From JAUSIF01 sp963711595 (GTDB lineage Bacteria > Pseudomonadota > Alphaproteobacteria > Rhizobiales > Xanthobacteraceae), in contig CAVQER010000007.1 of NCBI GenBank assembly GCA_963711595.1, forward strand, positions 62,001 through 126,000: a stretch of 64,000 nt of DNA. The letters run 5' to 3'. The position numbers and the translations under genes were made by a program. Position 1 is the first letter of the stretch, and each line of letters opens with the position of its first letter. Positions 56,232 through 64,000 of this stretch are shown here, piece by piece. The notes under the pieces were generated by a model that did not search any database, was not told where the DNA came from, and worked only from the letters and a program-made list of their open reading frames with translations.

Positions 56232-57770
56232 CTATTCGACGCCGCCGGAATCCTGCTTTTCGCGTCGGCGCTGCACGGATGACGGAATCCGCATCAATTC
56301 GCGATATTTTGCGACGGTTCGGCGCGCGATCTCGACACCCGCTTCCCGCAACCTCTGAACGATCGTGTCGTCCGAAAGTACGGCATCAGCCGTTTCCGCG
56401 TCGATCATTTCCTTGATGCGATGGCGCACCGCCTCGGAAGAATGCGCCTCACCGGACCCTGTCGCGGGGATCGACGAAGAGAAGAAATACTTGAGCTCGA
56501 AGATTCCGCGCGGCGTCGCCATGTACTTGTTCGCCGTGACGCGAGAAACAGTGGATTCATGCATGCCGATTGCGTCGGCGACCATGCGGAGATTGAGCGG
56601 GCGCAGATGTTGGACGCCGTAGGCGAGAAACGCGTCCTGTTGGCGAACGATTTCCGTGGAAACCTTGAGGATCGTGCGGGCCCGCTGGTCGAGCGCACGC
56701 GTGAGCCATGTCGCCGTCTGCAGGCATTCGGCGAGAAAGCCACGCTCCTTCTCGCTCATCGCGTTCTTCGACACCTTCGAATAGTAGCTCTGATTGACGA
56801 GCACACGCGGCAGCGTGTCGGTATTCAGCTCGACCGACCACGATCCGTCGGGACTCGCGCGGACGAACACATCGGGCACGATCGGCTGCACCACGCCGCC
56901 GCCGAAGGCGAGGCCGGGCTTCGGATTGAGCCTGCGGATCTCCCCCGCCATGTCCCTCAAATCGTCCTCGTCCACGCCACAAAGGCGCTTCAGCTCGACA
57001 AAATCGCGTTTGCCCAGCAGATCGAGATGCTCAATGAGCGCTCGCATCGCGGGGTCGTAGCGGTCGCGCTCCTTGAGCTGGATGGCGAGGCATTCGGAGA
57101 GATCGCGAGCGCAAACCCCGGGCGGATCAAACGTCTGCAGGACGCCAAGCACCTTTTCGATCTCGGCATCCGGAGCGCCCAACTTCGCGGCGATCGCGGG
57201 CAGATCTCCGCGCACGTATCCCGCCTCATCGACGAGGTCGATCAGATGCTGGCCGATGATGCGCGCGACCGGGTCGGTGATCGCAAGCGTCATCTGGCGC
57301 GCCAGGTGATCGGCAAGCGACGTCTCGGCGGAAACGAACAATTCGAGATTGTAGTCGTCATCGATCGCACCGCCGCGACCGACGCTCGCCCATTCGGAAT
57401 ACCCGGGCGTCTCAGCCGGCGCGGCAGCGGCACCGGTCTCGGTCGCATCGTCAGGAAACACGTTCTCGAGATTCGTATCGTAACGCTCTTCGATCTCGCC
57501 TCGGGCGGGCTCGGATGGCCCGCGTTCCCAATTCTCGGATGCTGACTCTTCTCCGCCGGGTTCGGCCGCCGCAGCGCTCTCGCCCAATTCCTCCGCCGGC
57601 CGGGGCGGCTCGTCGGCGCGATCCAGCAGCGGATTACGCTCTAGCTCCGCGTCGACGTAGGCCACGAGATCGAGGCTCGACAGCTGCAGGAGCTTGATCG
57701 CCTGCATGAGCTGCGGCGTCATCACGAGCGCCTGGCTCTGCCTAAGCTGGAGTTTCTGCGAAAGCGCCAT
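56232..57770 (-). CDS. rpoN: RNA polymerase sigma-54 factor
   Basis: Sigma factor for -24/-12 promoters, requiring an activator ATPase. It has 512 residues from the ATG at 57770 (MALSQKLQLRQSQALVMTPQ), where all homologues begin. Region I is Gln/Leu-rich (LMQAIKLLQLSSLDL), region II is the acidic variable linker, and region III ends in the helix-turn-helix and the RpoN box RRTVAKYRELMRIPSS. It lies 70 bases after lptB on the same strand. Confidence 0.96.
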   Translation of the reverse strand: MALSQKLQLRQSQALVMTPQLMQAIKLLQLSSLDLVAYVDAELERNPLLDRADEPPRPAEELGESAAAAEPGGEESASENWERGPSEPARGEIEERYDTNLENVFPDDATETGAAAAPAETPGYSEWASVGRGGAIDDDYNLELFVSAETSLADHLARQMTLAITDPVARIIGQHLIDLVDEAGYVRGDLPAIAAKLGAPDAEIEKVLGVLQTFDPPGVCARDLSECLAIQLKERDRYDPAMRALIEHLDLLGKRDFVELKRLCGVDEDDLRDMAGEIRRLNPKPGLAFGGGVVQPIVPDVFVRASPDGSWSVELNTDTLPRVLVNQSYYSKVSKNAMSEKERGFLAECLQTATWLTRALDQRARTILKVSTEIVRQQDAFLAYGVQHLRPLNLRMVADAIGMHESTVSRVTANKYMATPRGIFELKYFFSSSIPATGSGEAHSSEAVRHRIKEMIDAETADAVLSDDTIVQRLREAGVEIARRTVAKYRELMRIPSSVQRRREKQDSGGVE

Positions 57771-57840
57771 CACGCCCGCCGCCGGTGCGGCTCCTCGTAG
57801 CAAGTCATTAAGATCGACTGATACGCCACGCGACGCCCTG

Positions 57841-59034
57841 TCAAAGGCGGAATTCCTCGCCGAGGTAAACGCGGCGCACCTTTTCGTTTTGCACGATCTG
57901 GTTCGGATCGCCCTCCATCAGGATGGATCCCGAATGGACAATATAGGCCCGATCAACAAGTCCAAGCGTCTCGCGCACGTTGTGATCGGTGATCAGAACG
58001 CCGATACCGCGCCGCGTCAGGTGCCGTACAAGTTCCTGGATGTCGCCAACCGCGATCGGATCAATGCCCGCGAACGGCTCGTCGAGCAGCATGAACGATG
58101 GACGCGTTGCGAGCGCACGGGCGATTTCCACGCGACGACGCTCGCCGCCCGAGAGCGCGATTGCCGGTGAGTGGCGGACGCGCTCGATATTGAATTCGTC
58201 AAGCAGCATGTTGAGCTCTTGTTCCCGGCGATCGCGGTCCGGCTCGACCGCTTCGAGTACGGCGCGCACGTTGTCCTCGACCGTGAGCCCGCGGAAGATC
58301 GACGGTTCCTGCGGCAAGTAACCAATACCGAGCCGCGCGCGGCGATACATCGGAAGGCTCGTCACGTCGTGCCCGTCAAGCATGATCATGCCCGCATCCG
58401 CATGGATGAGGCCGACGATCATGTAGAACACGGTAGTCTTGCCGGCGCCGTTCGGTCCGAGCAAACCCACAGCTTCGCCGCGGCGCAGACCGATCGTCAC
58501 GTTGTTGACGACGCGACGGCCGGCGAAACTTTTCACGAGCCCCTTCGCCGCAAGCGTGCCTTGAAGCGAGGCTGGCTGGGGCCTGCCGGGAGTTTGTTGT
58601 CTTGCCGCGCGGTGCCGCTCGGTCGCGCGGCGCAATTCCTGAATCTCGTTCAGCAGCCGCGACTCCGGAGCCGCTGCCGGCGCGGCAGGCTGCGGCCGCA
58701 GTTCCTGTACAACGCGCGATTGCTGCTGCGGTCTTGGGGCGGACGCGGGGCGCAGTTCCTGTACGACACGTGGCTGGCGTCCGGCATGCGTTTCAGGGGC
58801 CGATGCCCCACGCGGCGGATGCGCCTCCGTGACGGGTGCCGGCCGCGAAGGCCGTTGCTGGCGAAGTTCAGGGTTGGTGCGCGGATCGGGCTTGCCGCGC
58901 CGTTCGAGCGTGTGCGGCGCGCCGGTTTCGTCGAGCCGCCAAGCGTCGGCGAACGCCGCGGAGCTGTCGTCGCCCTGCGGCTTTGACCGTAACCAGGAAA
59001 GAACTTTGCGCACGGTTTCCTTGCTGCGGCGCAT
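57841..59034 (-). CDS. lptB: LPS export ABC transporter ATPase LptB with a long N-terminal extension
   Basis: ATPase of the LptB2FG transporter that moves LPS from the inner membrane along LptC-LptA. It has 397 residues from ATG 59034, against about 240 for ordinary LptB. The ATPase core starts near 160: Walker A GPNGAGKT (193-200), the Q-loop YLPQEPSIFRGLTV, signature LSGGERRRVEIARAL, Walker B FMLLDEPFAGIDP and the H-loop ITDHNVRE. The first 158 residues are Pro/Arg/Gln-rich with RVVQELRP at 89-96 and 107-114 and a related LLNEIQELRR at 127-136, probably disordered. It follows lptC-lptA. Confidence 0.9.
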   Translation of the reverse strand: MRRSKETVRKVLSWLRSKPQGDDSSAAFADAWRLDETGAPHTLERRGKPDPRTNPELRQQRPSRPAPVTEAHPPRGASAPETHAGRQPRVVQELRPASAPRPQQQSRVVQELRPQPAAPAAAPESRLLNEIQELRRATERHRAARQQTPGRPQPASLQGTLAAKGLVKSFAGRRVVNNVTIGLRRGEAVGLLGPNGAGKTTVFYMIVGLIHADAGMIMLDGHDVTSLPMYRRARLGIGYLPQEPSIFRGLTVEDNVRAVLEAVEPDRDRREQELNMLLDEFNIERVRHSPAIALSGGERRRVEIARALATRPSFMLLDEPFAGIDPIAVGDIQELVRHLTRRGIGVLITDHNVRETLGLVDRAYIVHSGSILMEGDPNQIVQNEKVRRVYLGEEFRL

Positions 59035-59144
59035 TGCACCTCGTGCGGCTATATTCGGTCCTTGGGCCAGAGGCAACGCGGAGACGCGCGATTGGTTAGC
59101 CGCGGCGAGCCTGATCCGCGCGACAAGTCTTTGCCTCAACAAGG

Positions 59145-59789
59145 CTATTTTGTGCCGGTGCCCTTCTTTGTGTCCACCGAGGACGGCACGAACAGCCCCT
59201 GGACCCGCGTATTGCCGTCCTTCGAGCCCAACTCCAGCCGCGAAAAACCTGTTTTTAAGTCGACGACCAGCTTGTCGCCGCGCATGACGTTCGGTCCCTG
59301 CGTCAGAACGACGTTGCCGGTGATGGTCGCCGTGTTCGTCGCCATGTCGAGCACGCCGAGATCACCGCTCGCTTTCTGATCCTTGTTCGTGATGATGACA
59401 CCACCGAGCGCTTCGAGCCGTCGGATGCGCTGAGCGGGATCGCTGCTGCCGGCACTCGCAGACTTCGGCGCAGGAGTAGGCGTCTCTTCCTTCGCGTTCT
59501 TGTCGCGTCCGCGCAGCGAGCCCTCATAATACACTTTCATGTCGCGGCTGCGCATCGTCAAGTCGCCCTGCTGCACCACCACATTGCCAGTGAAGATCGC
59601 GTAGCGGTCCTTGTCGTGTACTTCGAATGCGTTCGCCTCGATCTTCACGGGCTCTTTGTTGTCGCGGGCAAAACCCTGGAACGCGCTCGGGACATTGTTG
59701 CTGCCAGCCTTCGTCTGCGCGTGCGCGACCGCCGCGAGGTTTGTCGCGATAAGAGCAGCCGCCAACGAACACGACAGACGCGCGATCAT
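59145..59789 (-). CDS. lptA: LPS transport periplasmic protein LptA
   Basis: Periplasmic bridge protein that carries LPS across the periplasm. It has 214 residues: a signal peptide (cleavage near VAHAQTK, residue 25) and an OstA-type beta-jellyroll (VKIEANAFEVHDKDRYAIFTG, VVVQQGDLTMRSRDMKVYYEG, GNVVLTQGPNVMRGDKLVVDL). It overlaps lptC by four bases and precedes lptB by 110 bases. Confidence 0.92.
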   Translation of the reverse strand: MIARLSCSLAAALIATNLAAVAHAQTKAGSNNVPSAFQGFARDNKEPVKIEANAFEVHDKDRYAIFTGNVVVQQGDLTMRSRDMKVYYEGSLRGRDKNAKEETPTPAPKSASAGSSDPAQRIRRLEALGGVIITNKDQKASGDLGVLDMATNTATITGNVVLTQGPNVMRGDKLVVDLKTGFSRLELGSKDGNTRVQGLFVPSSVDTKKGTGTK

Positions 59790-60493
59790 TTTCCGGCTTC
59801 CGCTGTCTTGGCGTCTGAACGAGTCTCGCTCGGCGGCGGCATGCGGAACGTCAGCACCACGCCGCCTTCGAAGCGGGCACGATCGCCGTGATCGAAAATT
59901 TCCAGACGCTGCGCTTGCAGCGACCCGTCGGGAAAGATGGCGCGAACGGGTTTGTCGGTGACGATGTGACCTTTGCGCACTTCCACCAGGGCATCGGTCA
60001 ATGAAATCTGATAGCCGCCGGTCGACCCGATCTCGATCCCATCGGCCAGGCGCAATACACCGGCTTTCATGTCGTAGACGCCGTTCTTAGCGCGCAACGA
60101 AGTCTCGCCGCGATTGGCAAGCTCAACCTGGCCATGGATCCCGGACAACTCGATGACATTGGATTTGGATAGATCCTGCGTCGCGGATTCGGCTGTCACC
60201 GAGTACGGCCGCCGGTCCTGCGTAAAGCCGGTGAGCTTCGGCGCATCCACCGTGAGCTTGTTGTCGGTGATGGAGATGCGGCCGAACTCGATCGGCAGGT
60301 CGCGATATATCCGGAGCGGGTCGAACGCAAAAAAGAATGCGATCAGGGCGAGACCACCGAGGGCCGCCGCGGGCAGCGCCCAGCGCAAAATCCGAACGCG
60401 TCGGCTATGCCGCTTGGCCGCGCCGAAGGCAGCATTGCGTTGCTGCCCGGGCTTACGTCCGGGGACAAGCAAGGCTAGCTCGGTATGGCGCAT
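59786..60493 (-). CDS. lptC: LPS export protein LptC
   Basis: Bitopic inner-membrane protein that passes LPS from LptB2FG to LptA. It has 235 residues: one N-terminal membrane helix (about 37-58, LPAAALGGLALIAFFFAF) and a periplasmic beta-jellyroll (ELSGIHGQVELANRGETSLRAKNGVYD). Sequence identity within the family is low, so the call relies on topology, size and coupling to lptA by a four-base overlap. Confidence 0.88.
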   Translation of the reverse strand: MRHTELALLVPGRKPGQQRNAAFGAAKRHSRRVRILRWALPAAALGGLALIAFFFAFDPLRIYRDLPIEFGRISITDNKLTVDAPKLTGFTQDRRPYSVTAESATQDLSKSNVIELSGIHGQVELANRGETSLRAKNGVYDMKAGVLRLADGIEIGSTGGYQISLTDALVEVRKGHIVTDKPVRAIFPDGSLQAQRLEIFDHGDRARFEGGVVLTFRMPPPSETRSDAKTAEAGK

Positions 60494-60587
60494 GGAATGG
60501 GCCCAGCTCAGGAACGCTCAGAACAGGAGCCTCAAGAAGACGACAATTGCGGCTTTCCCGCGAAGACGCAAGCAAGAGCGGGAACTC

Positions 60588-61202
60588 TCAGGTGTGCGCG
60601 AATACGTCCAGTTCAGCGAACCCGGCAAGATCGAGCTTGGCGCGGACGGGCAGGAAGCGGAAACACGCCTCTGCGAAATCGCTTCGGGCCTCGCGCGCGA
60701 GCATCTGATCGAGCCGGTCCTTTAACGCATGCAGATGCAGCACGTCGGAGGCCGCGTAGGCGATCTGTGCTTCAGACAAGTTCTCGGCGCCCCAATCGGA
60801 GCTCTGCTGCTGCTTCGAGAGATCGTGACCAAGCAACTCCTTCACGATGTCCTTGAGGCCGTGCTTGTCCGTGTAGGTGCGCGCGAGCTTCGAGGCGATC
60901 TTCGTGCAGTACACTGGCTCCGGCATCACGCCGAAAGTCTTGTAGAGGACGGCGAGATCGAAACGCGCGAAATGGAAAAGCTTGAGCCGGTTCGGGTCGC
61001 GCAGAAGCTTCACAAGATTTGGCGCCTTGTTGTCGCCGGCGGGAAACTGCACGACATCCGCGGAGCCGTCGCCCGGCGAGAGTTGCACGACGCAAAGGCG
61101 ATCCCGGTTTGGATTGAGACCGAGCGTCTCGGTATCAATCGCGACCACGCCACCATACGCGGTCAGGTCCGACAGGTCGCCGCGATGCAGACGAGTGGTC
61201 AT
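60588..61202 (-). CDS. RNase D-like 3'-5' exonuclease
   Basis: Exoribonuclease of the DEDDy group, 204 residues. The metal-binding residues are Asp23 and Glu25 (AIDTETLGLNP), Asp82 (HFARFDLAVL), and Tyr149 and Asp153 (AYAASDVLHL). It lacks the two C-terminal HRDC domains of full-length RNase D, a short form common in alphaproteobacteria. It may trim tRNA or other RNA 3' ends. The tail before lptC has 94 bases without a gene. Confidence 0.9.
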   Translation of the reverse strand: MTTRLHRGDLSDLTAYGGVVAIDTETLGLNPNRDRLCVVQLSPGDGSADVVQFPAGDNKAPNLVKLLRDPNRLKLFHFARFDLAVLYKTFGVMPEPVYCTKIASKLARTYTDKHGLKDIVKELLGHDLSKQQQSSDWGAENLSEAQIAYAASDVLHLHALKDRLDQMLAREARSDFAEACFRFLPVRAKLDLAGFAELDVFAHT

Positions 61203-61328
61203 TTCTCTACTTCCGCCCGAGCAATGCTTACGAACTACGCTAGCCCAAATGAATGTATGAAATCGTAGACAACTCGTGCCCCGGAAAGAAACAGCTACAA
61301 ACGGCCGCGTCCCGTATACAGAATTGCG

Positions 61329-62222
61329 TCAGGCATGTCGCTTGTCGGCCAGCGCAATCGCTTCCCGCAACCGCCCCCCGGTGCGATCGAGAATCGCGGT
61401 CGCCTCGGCCAGATCGCATCCCCGCAGCAGAAGCGCGGCGAGCTTGACGCTTCCTTTCGCCCGTCGAAGGGCATCGCGTACTTCGTCGCTGCTTCGCTCG
61501 GTAAGCTGCCGAAGCATGCTCTCACTGCGCAACACAAGTTTTTCGTTCAGTGCCTGCACGTCGACCATCATTCCCGCGTGAACGTGTCCGAGCCGGATCA
61601 TGATGAGCGACGAGAGCAACAGAAGCGTAATGCGCTGGGCGGTGCCGGCCTTCATCCGCGTCGATCCGGCGATCGGCTCGGCGCCCGTGTCGAGAAAGAT
61701 AGGATGCTCGGCGTCGCGCAGAAGCGGAGTGTCGCGATTGTTCGCGATGCCGACCGTCAGCGCGCCGCGTCGCTTGGCTTCGCGCAAGCAGGTGAGCGTG
61801 AACGGCGTGGTCCCGCTTGCCGCGACCGCCACAAGCACATCCGCATCGTCGATGCCGTGCTGCTCGACGACAGATGCGGCGCGGTCGATTTGGTCTTCCG
61901 ATCCTTCCATGGGGCGGACTAACGCCTCAGCGCCTCCGGCGATCAGCAGCAGGAGCCGCTCCTGCGGCCAGTTGAAGGTCGGCATCAACTCGGCGCCATC
62001 CTGAACGGCGAGTCTCCCGGACGTACCTGCGCCGGCATAGACGAGACGCCCCGTCTTGCTGAGGCGCTCCTGCATCGCAAGCGCCGCCTGTTCGATTTCG
62101 GGACGCGCCGTGCGTACCGCCGCGACCGCACTGAAATGACCCTCGATCAGGGTGTCGAGTATGTCGCCCGGCTCCCATGCGTCGATAGCGGAGTAACGGG
62201 GGCTTTGCCTTTCCGTGTCCAC
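61329..62222 (-). CDS. murQ: N-acetylmuramic acid 6-phosphate etherase
   Basis: Removes the lactyl group of MurNAc-6-P to give GlcNAc-6-P in muropeptide recycling. It has 297 residues from GTG 62222, which has GGAG five bases upstream. The SIS-fold signature GAGTSGRLAVQDGAELMPTF includes the catalytic Glu region, and GSTRMKAGTAQRITLLLLSSL follows. It is divergent from a sugar kinase and a SIS isomerase-like gene, with about 80 bases between the two starts. Confidence 0.95.
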   Translation of the reverse strand: MDTERQSPRYSAIDAWEPGDILDTLIEGHFSAVAAVRTARPEIEQAALAMQERLSKTGRLVYAGAGTSGRLAVQDGAELMPTFNWPQERLLLLIAGGAEALVRPMEGSEDQIDRAASVVEQHGIDDADVLVAVAASGTTPFTLTCLREAKRRGALTVGIANNRDTPLLRDAEHPIFLDTGAEPIAGSTRMKAGTAQRITLLLLSSLIMIRLGHVHAGMMVDVQALNEKLVLRSESMLRQLTERSSDEVRDALRRAKGSVKLAALLLRGCDLAEATAILDRTGGRLREAIALADKRHA

Positions 62223-62302
62223 GCTCGCTCCTGAGGTCCCTAATCCAGAGAACGCGCCTGACCTTTTTCAGTTCTCGCGCGTTTTCCGAGGCGAAGATAT
62301 GG

Positions 62303-63202
62303 GTGCGACAGGTGCAAGAAGAACCCCTTTTTCTCGGCGTTGACGGCGGCGGCACGCGATGCCGGGCGCGCCTCTATCATCCGCTAAGCGGTCCGTTAGG
62401 CGAAGGAGTTGCGGGTCCCGCAAACCTTCGCTTTGGGGTCGAAGAAAGCTTTTCCTGCGTGCTCGCAGCCGCCCGGCAAAGCTTCGCGGAAGCCGGACTG
62501 CCGTTCGCCGACATGGAGCGGACGATCGCTTGCCTCGCCCTCGCCGGGGCGAGCGAGCCAAGTTACCTGGCCGCTGCCCGGGCGCATCGGCATCCATTTC
62601 GGACGATTGTCATTACGACCGACGCCCAGGCGGCATGCGTCGGTGCGCATGGAAATCGAGATGGGGGTGTGGTTGTCGTCGGCACCGGTACGATCGGCTG
62701 GGGTCAGTTGCACGGGCGGCAGCTCCGCGTCGGCGGTTGGGGCTTTCCAACGTCCGACGAGGGCAGCGGAGCGTGGCTTGGGTGCGAGGCGCTCCGCAGA
62801 GCATTGTGGGCTCATGACGGACGCATACCCTGGACGCGTATGCTGCGATCGCTGTTTGCGGAGTTCGGATCCGACCCGCACGAAGTCGTGCGCCGGATCT
62901 CGAGCGCGGCTCCGCGCGATTTTGCCCGACTCGCGCCCTTGGTGGTCGAGCATGCCGCGAGCGGAGATGCCGAGGCACGCGATCTCATGCGAGAAGCGGC
63001 CCGACACATTGATGCGCTGGCGGCCCGGCTTCGGGCACGCGGGATTCCACGTATTGCATTGGTCGGCGGATTGGCGTCCTCGATCGAGCCTTGGCTCACG
63101 GTCGAAACCCGCGAGCTTCTCGTTTCTCCGGCAGGCGACGCGCTCGAGGGCGCACTCATGATTGCCGGCAAAGAAGCGAGAGCGACGGCGATGACGGAAT
63201 AG
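62303..63202 (+). CDS. BadF/BadG-type amino-sugar kinase (probable N-acetylglucosamine kinase)
   Basis: ASKHA-fold sugar kinase of 299 residues. ATP-binding motifs: LFLGVDGGGTRCRARLYHP, VVVVGTGTIGWGQ and GWGFPTSDEGSGAWLG, which match the NagK/BadF group. The start is GTG 62303 (GTG 62312 is also possible). With murQ and the next gene it probably phosphorylates GlcNAc (or MurNAc) in cell-wall recycling; the substrate is inferred from context. A 7-base gap to the next gene shows an operon. Confidence 0.88.
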   Translation: MRQVQEEPLFLGVDGGGTRCRARLYHPLSGPLGEGVAGPANLRFGVEESFSCVLAAARQSFAEAGLPFADMERTIACLALAGASEPSYLAAARAHRHPFRTIVITTDAQAACVGAHGNRDGGVVVVGTGTIGWGQLHGRQLRVGGWGFPTSDEGSGAWLGCEALRRALWAHDGRIPWTRMLRSLFAEFGSDPHEVVRRISSAAPRDFARLAPLVVEHAASGDAEARDLMREAARHIDALAARLRARGIPRIALVGGLASSIEPWLTVETRELLVSPAGDALEGALMIAGKEARATAMTE

Positions 63203-63209
63203 GGCCGAC

Positions 63210-64000
63210 ATGCAAAAGGATCCTGACGTCTTGGAATCCCTGTTGGCGCGCGAACTTCGACAGGCGCCGGAGGCCGTTGCCCGTCAGCAGGTGGAGTTGA
63301 GGCAGCCGCTGCATGCGCTGGTCGAGCGCCTCGTGCAAAGGCCGCCGCAAGTGGTCGTGACGTGCGCGCGCGGCAGCTCGGCGCATGCCGCGACATTCGG
63401 CAAACACCTGATCGAGCGGCACCTGCGGATTCCGGTCGCGGCCGCAGCTCCCGTCGTTGCGACCGCCTACAAGCGAGATCTTCGTCTGAAGGACCAACTT
63501 GTCATCGTGGTCTCGCAGTCCGGCCGAAGCGATGACTTGATTGAGCAAGCCCGATCGGCCCGGCGCAGCGGCGCGGTCACCGCCGCTCTCGTGAACGAAG
63601 TCAACTCTCCACTCGCGAACGCCTGCGAATTCGTGTTGCCGATCGGCGCCGGAGCGGAAGAGAGCGTCGCGGCGACAAAGAGTTTCGTCGCGAGCCTTGC
63701 TGCCTTGCTGCGACTGGCGGCTCACTGGACGGGCGATCGTGGCCTCGATGCGGCGCTTGATCGATTGCCGGATCGCCTTGCCCGTGCCACGGAGCTCGAT
63801 TGGGGCGCTGCGCGGGATGGCTTGGCACAGGCAACAGGTCTGATCGCGATCGGACGCGGACCGACGCTTGCCATCGCCCGCGAAGCGGCGCTCAAACTGA
63901 AGGAAACCTGCGGCGTGCAGGCAGAGGCATACAGCGGGGCCGAGTTCATGCATGGGCCGGTTACGCTGGTTGCGCCTGGCTATCCAATCCTGATGTTCAT
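63210..64000 (+). CDS. SIS-domain aminosugar isomerase/deaminase, partial (runs off right edge)
   Basis: The first 263 residues of a double-SIS-domain protein with the isomerase half of GlmS: TCARGSSAHAATFGKHLIE, VVSQSGRSDDLIEQARSAR, SVAATKSFVASLAAL and the start of the second SIS domain, LIAIGRGPTLAIAREAALKLKETCGVQAEAYSGAEFMHGP. There is no glutaminase domain before it, so it is not GlmS. Beside murQ and the kinase it is probably a glucosamine-6-phosphate deaminase (NagB-II) that returns amino sugars to glycolysis. The C-terminus lies outside the window. Confidence 0.9.
   Translation, partial: MQKDPDVLESLLARELRQAPEAVARQQVELRQPLHALVERLVQRPPQVVVTCARGSSAHAATFGKHLIERHLRIPVAAAAPVVATAYKRDLRLKDQLVIVVSQSGRSDDLIEQARSARRSGAVTAALVNEVNSPLANACEFVLPIGAGAEESVAATKSFVASLAALLRLAAHWTGDRGLDAALDRLPDRLARATELDWGAARDGLAQATGLIAIGRGPTLAIAREAALKLKETCGVQAEAYSGAEFMHGPVTLVAPGYPILMF

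Overview
The window comes from a G+C-rich alphaproteobacterium, most likely of the Hyphomicrobiales (rhizobial order, Xanthobacteraceae/Bradyrhizobium-like). The evidence is the gene set and order: a divergent irr / fabA-fabB-fabI pair, rpsT-dnaA-dnaN-recF-gyrB, divL-tsaE/amgK-murU-addB-addA-trxA, trpF-trpB-trpA ... accD-folC, aroA-cmk-rpsA ... ihfB, and lptC-lptA-lptB-rpoN-ptsN. Nearly everything is chromosomal core. I saw no insertion sequence, prophage, CRISPR array or plasmid gene, and no wholly new system.

Layout. 0-2.2 kb: two tandem membrane class III nucleotide cyclases, the first cut by the window edge. 2.3-5.8 kb: anaerobic-type unsaturated fatty acid genes fabA-fabB-fabI, facing the haem-responsive regulator irr. 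5.8-12.3 kb: an SH3 protein, a D-2-hydroxyacid dehydrogenase, a ThiF/MoeB E1-like protein, a disrupted metallo-beta-lactamase-fold protein and a TRAP transporter (dctP-dctQ-dctM). 12.4-20.2 kb: replication block gyrB, recF, dnaN, dnaA, then about 1 kb of non-coding DNA before rpsT. 20.3-27.8 kb: enoyl-CoA hydratase and mutM, then ubiE-ubiB, coaBC-dut, an Rrf2 regulator and cysK. 27.9-39.9 kb: the cell-cycle pseudokinase divL (phospho-acceptor His replaced by Tyr), a TsaE-AmgK fusion, murU, addB, addA, trxA. 39.9-54 kb: sterol-desaturase-like protein, folC, accD, an inserted SGNH hydrolase, trpA/B/F, an ornithine cyclodeaminase homologue, a LapA-domain protein, ihfB, sppA, pyrE, rpsA, cmk, aroA. 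54-56 kb: tRNA-Ala(GGC), then a small heat-shock gene behind a ROSE-type RNA thermometer and a candidate heat-shock promoter. 56-61 kb: ptsN, rpoN, lptB with a long N-terminal extension, lptA, lptC and an RNase D-like exonuclease. 61-64 kb: murQ facing an amino-sugar kinase and a SIS-domain isomerase/deaminase that runs off the right edge.

How the genes work together. Two muropeptide-recycling routes are present: AmgK/MurU, which rebuilds UDP-MurNAc, and MurQ plus kinase and SIS protein, which turns MurNAc-6-P into glucosamine phosphates. Envelope (fab, lpt, accD), replication/repair (dnaA/N, recF, gyrB, addAB, mutM, dut) and translation genes make up most of the rest.

Quality note. Five genes (metallo-beta-lactamase-fold protein, coaBC, cysK, divL, tsaE-amgK) each carry one apparent +1 base insertion. 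Four of the five lie inside GA(G/T)TTC, as if a GANTC site had gained a T. Because coaBC, divL and the TsaE function are normally essential, sequence errors, possibly linked to GANTC (CcrM) methylation, are more likely than real pseudogenes. These genes are annotated over their full reconstructed length.
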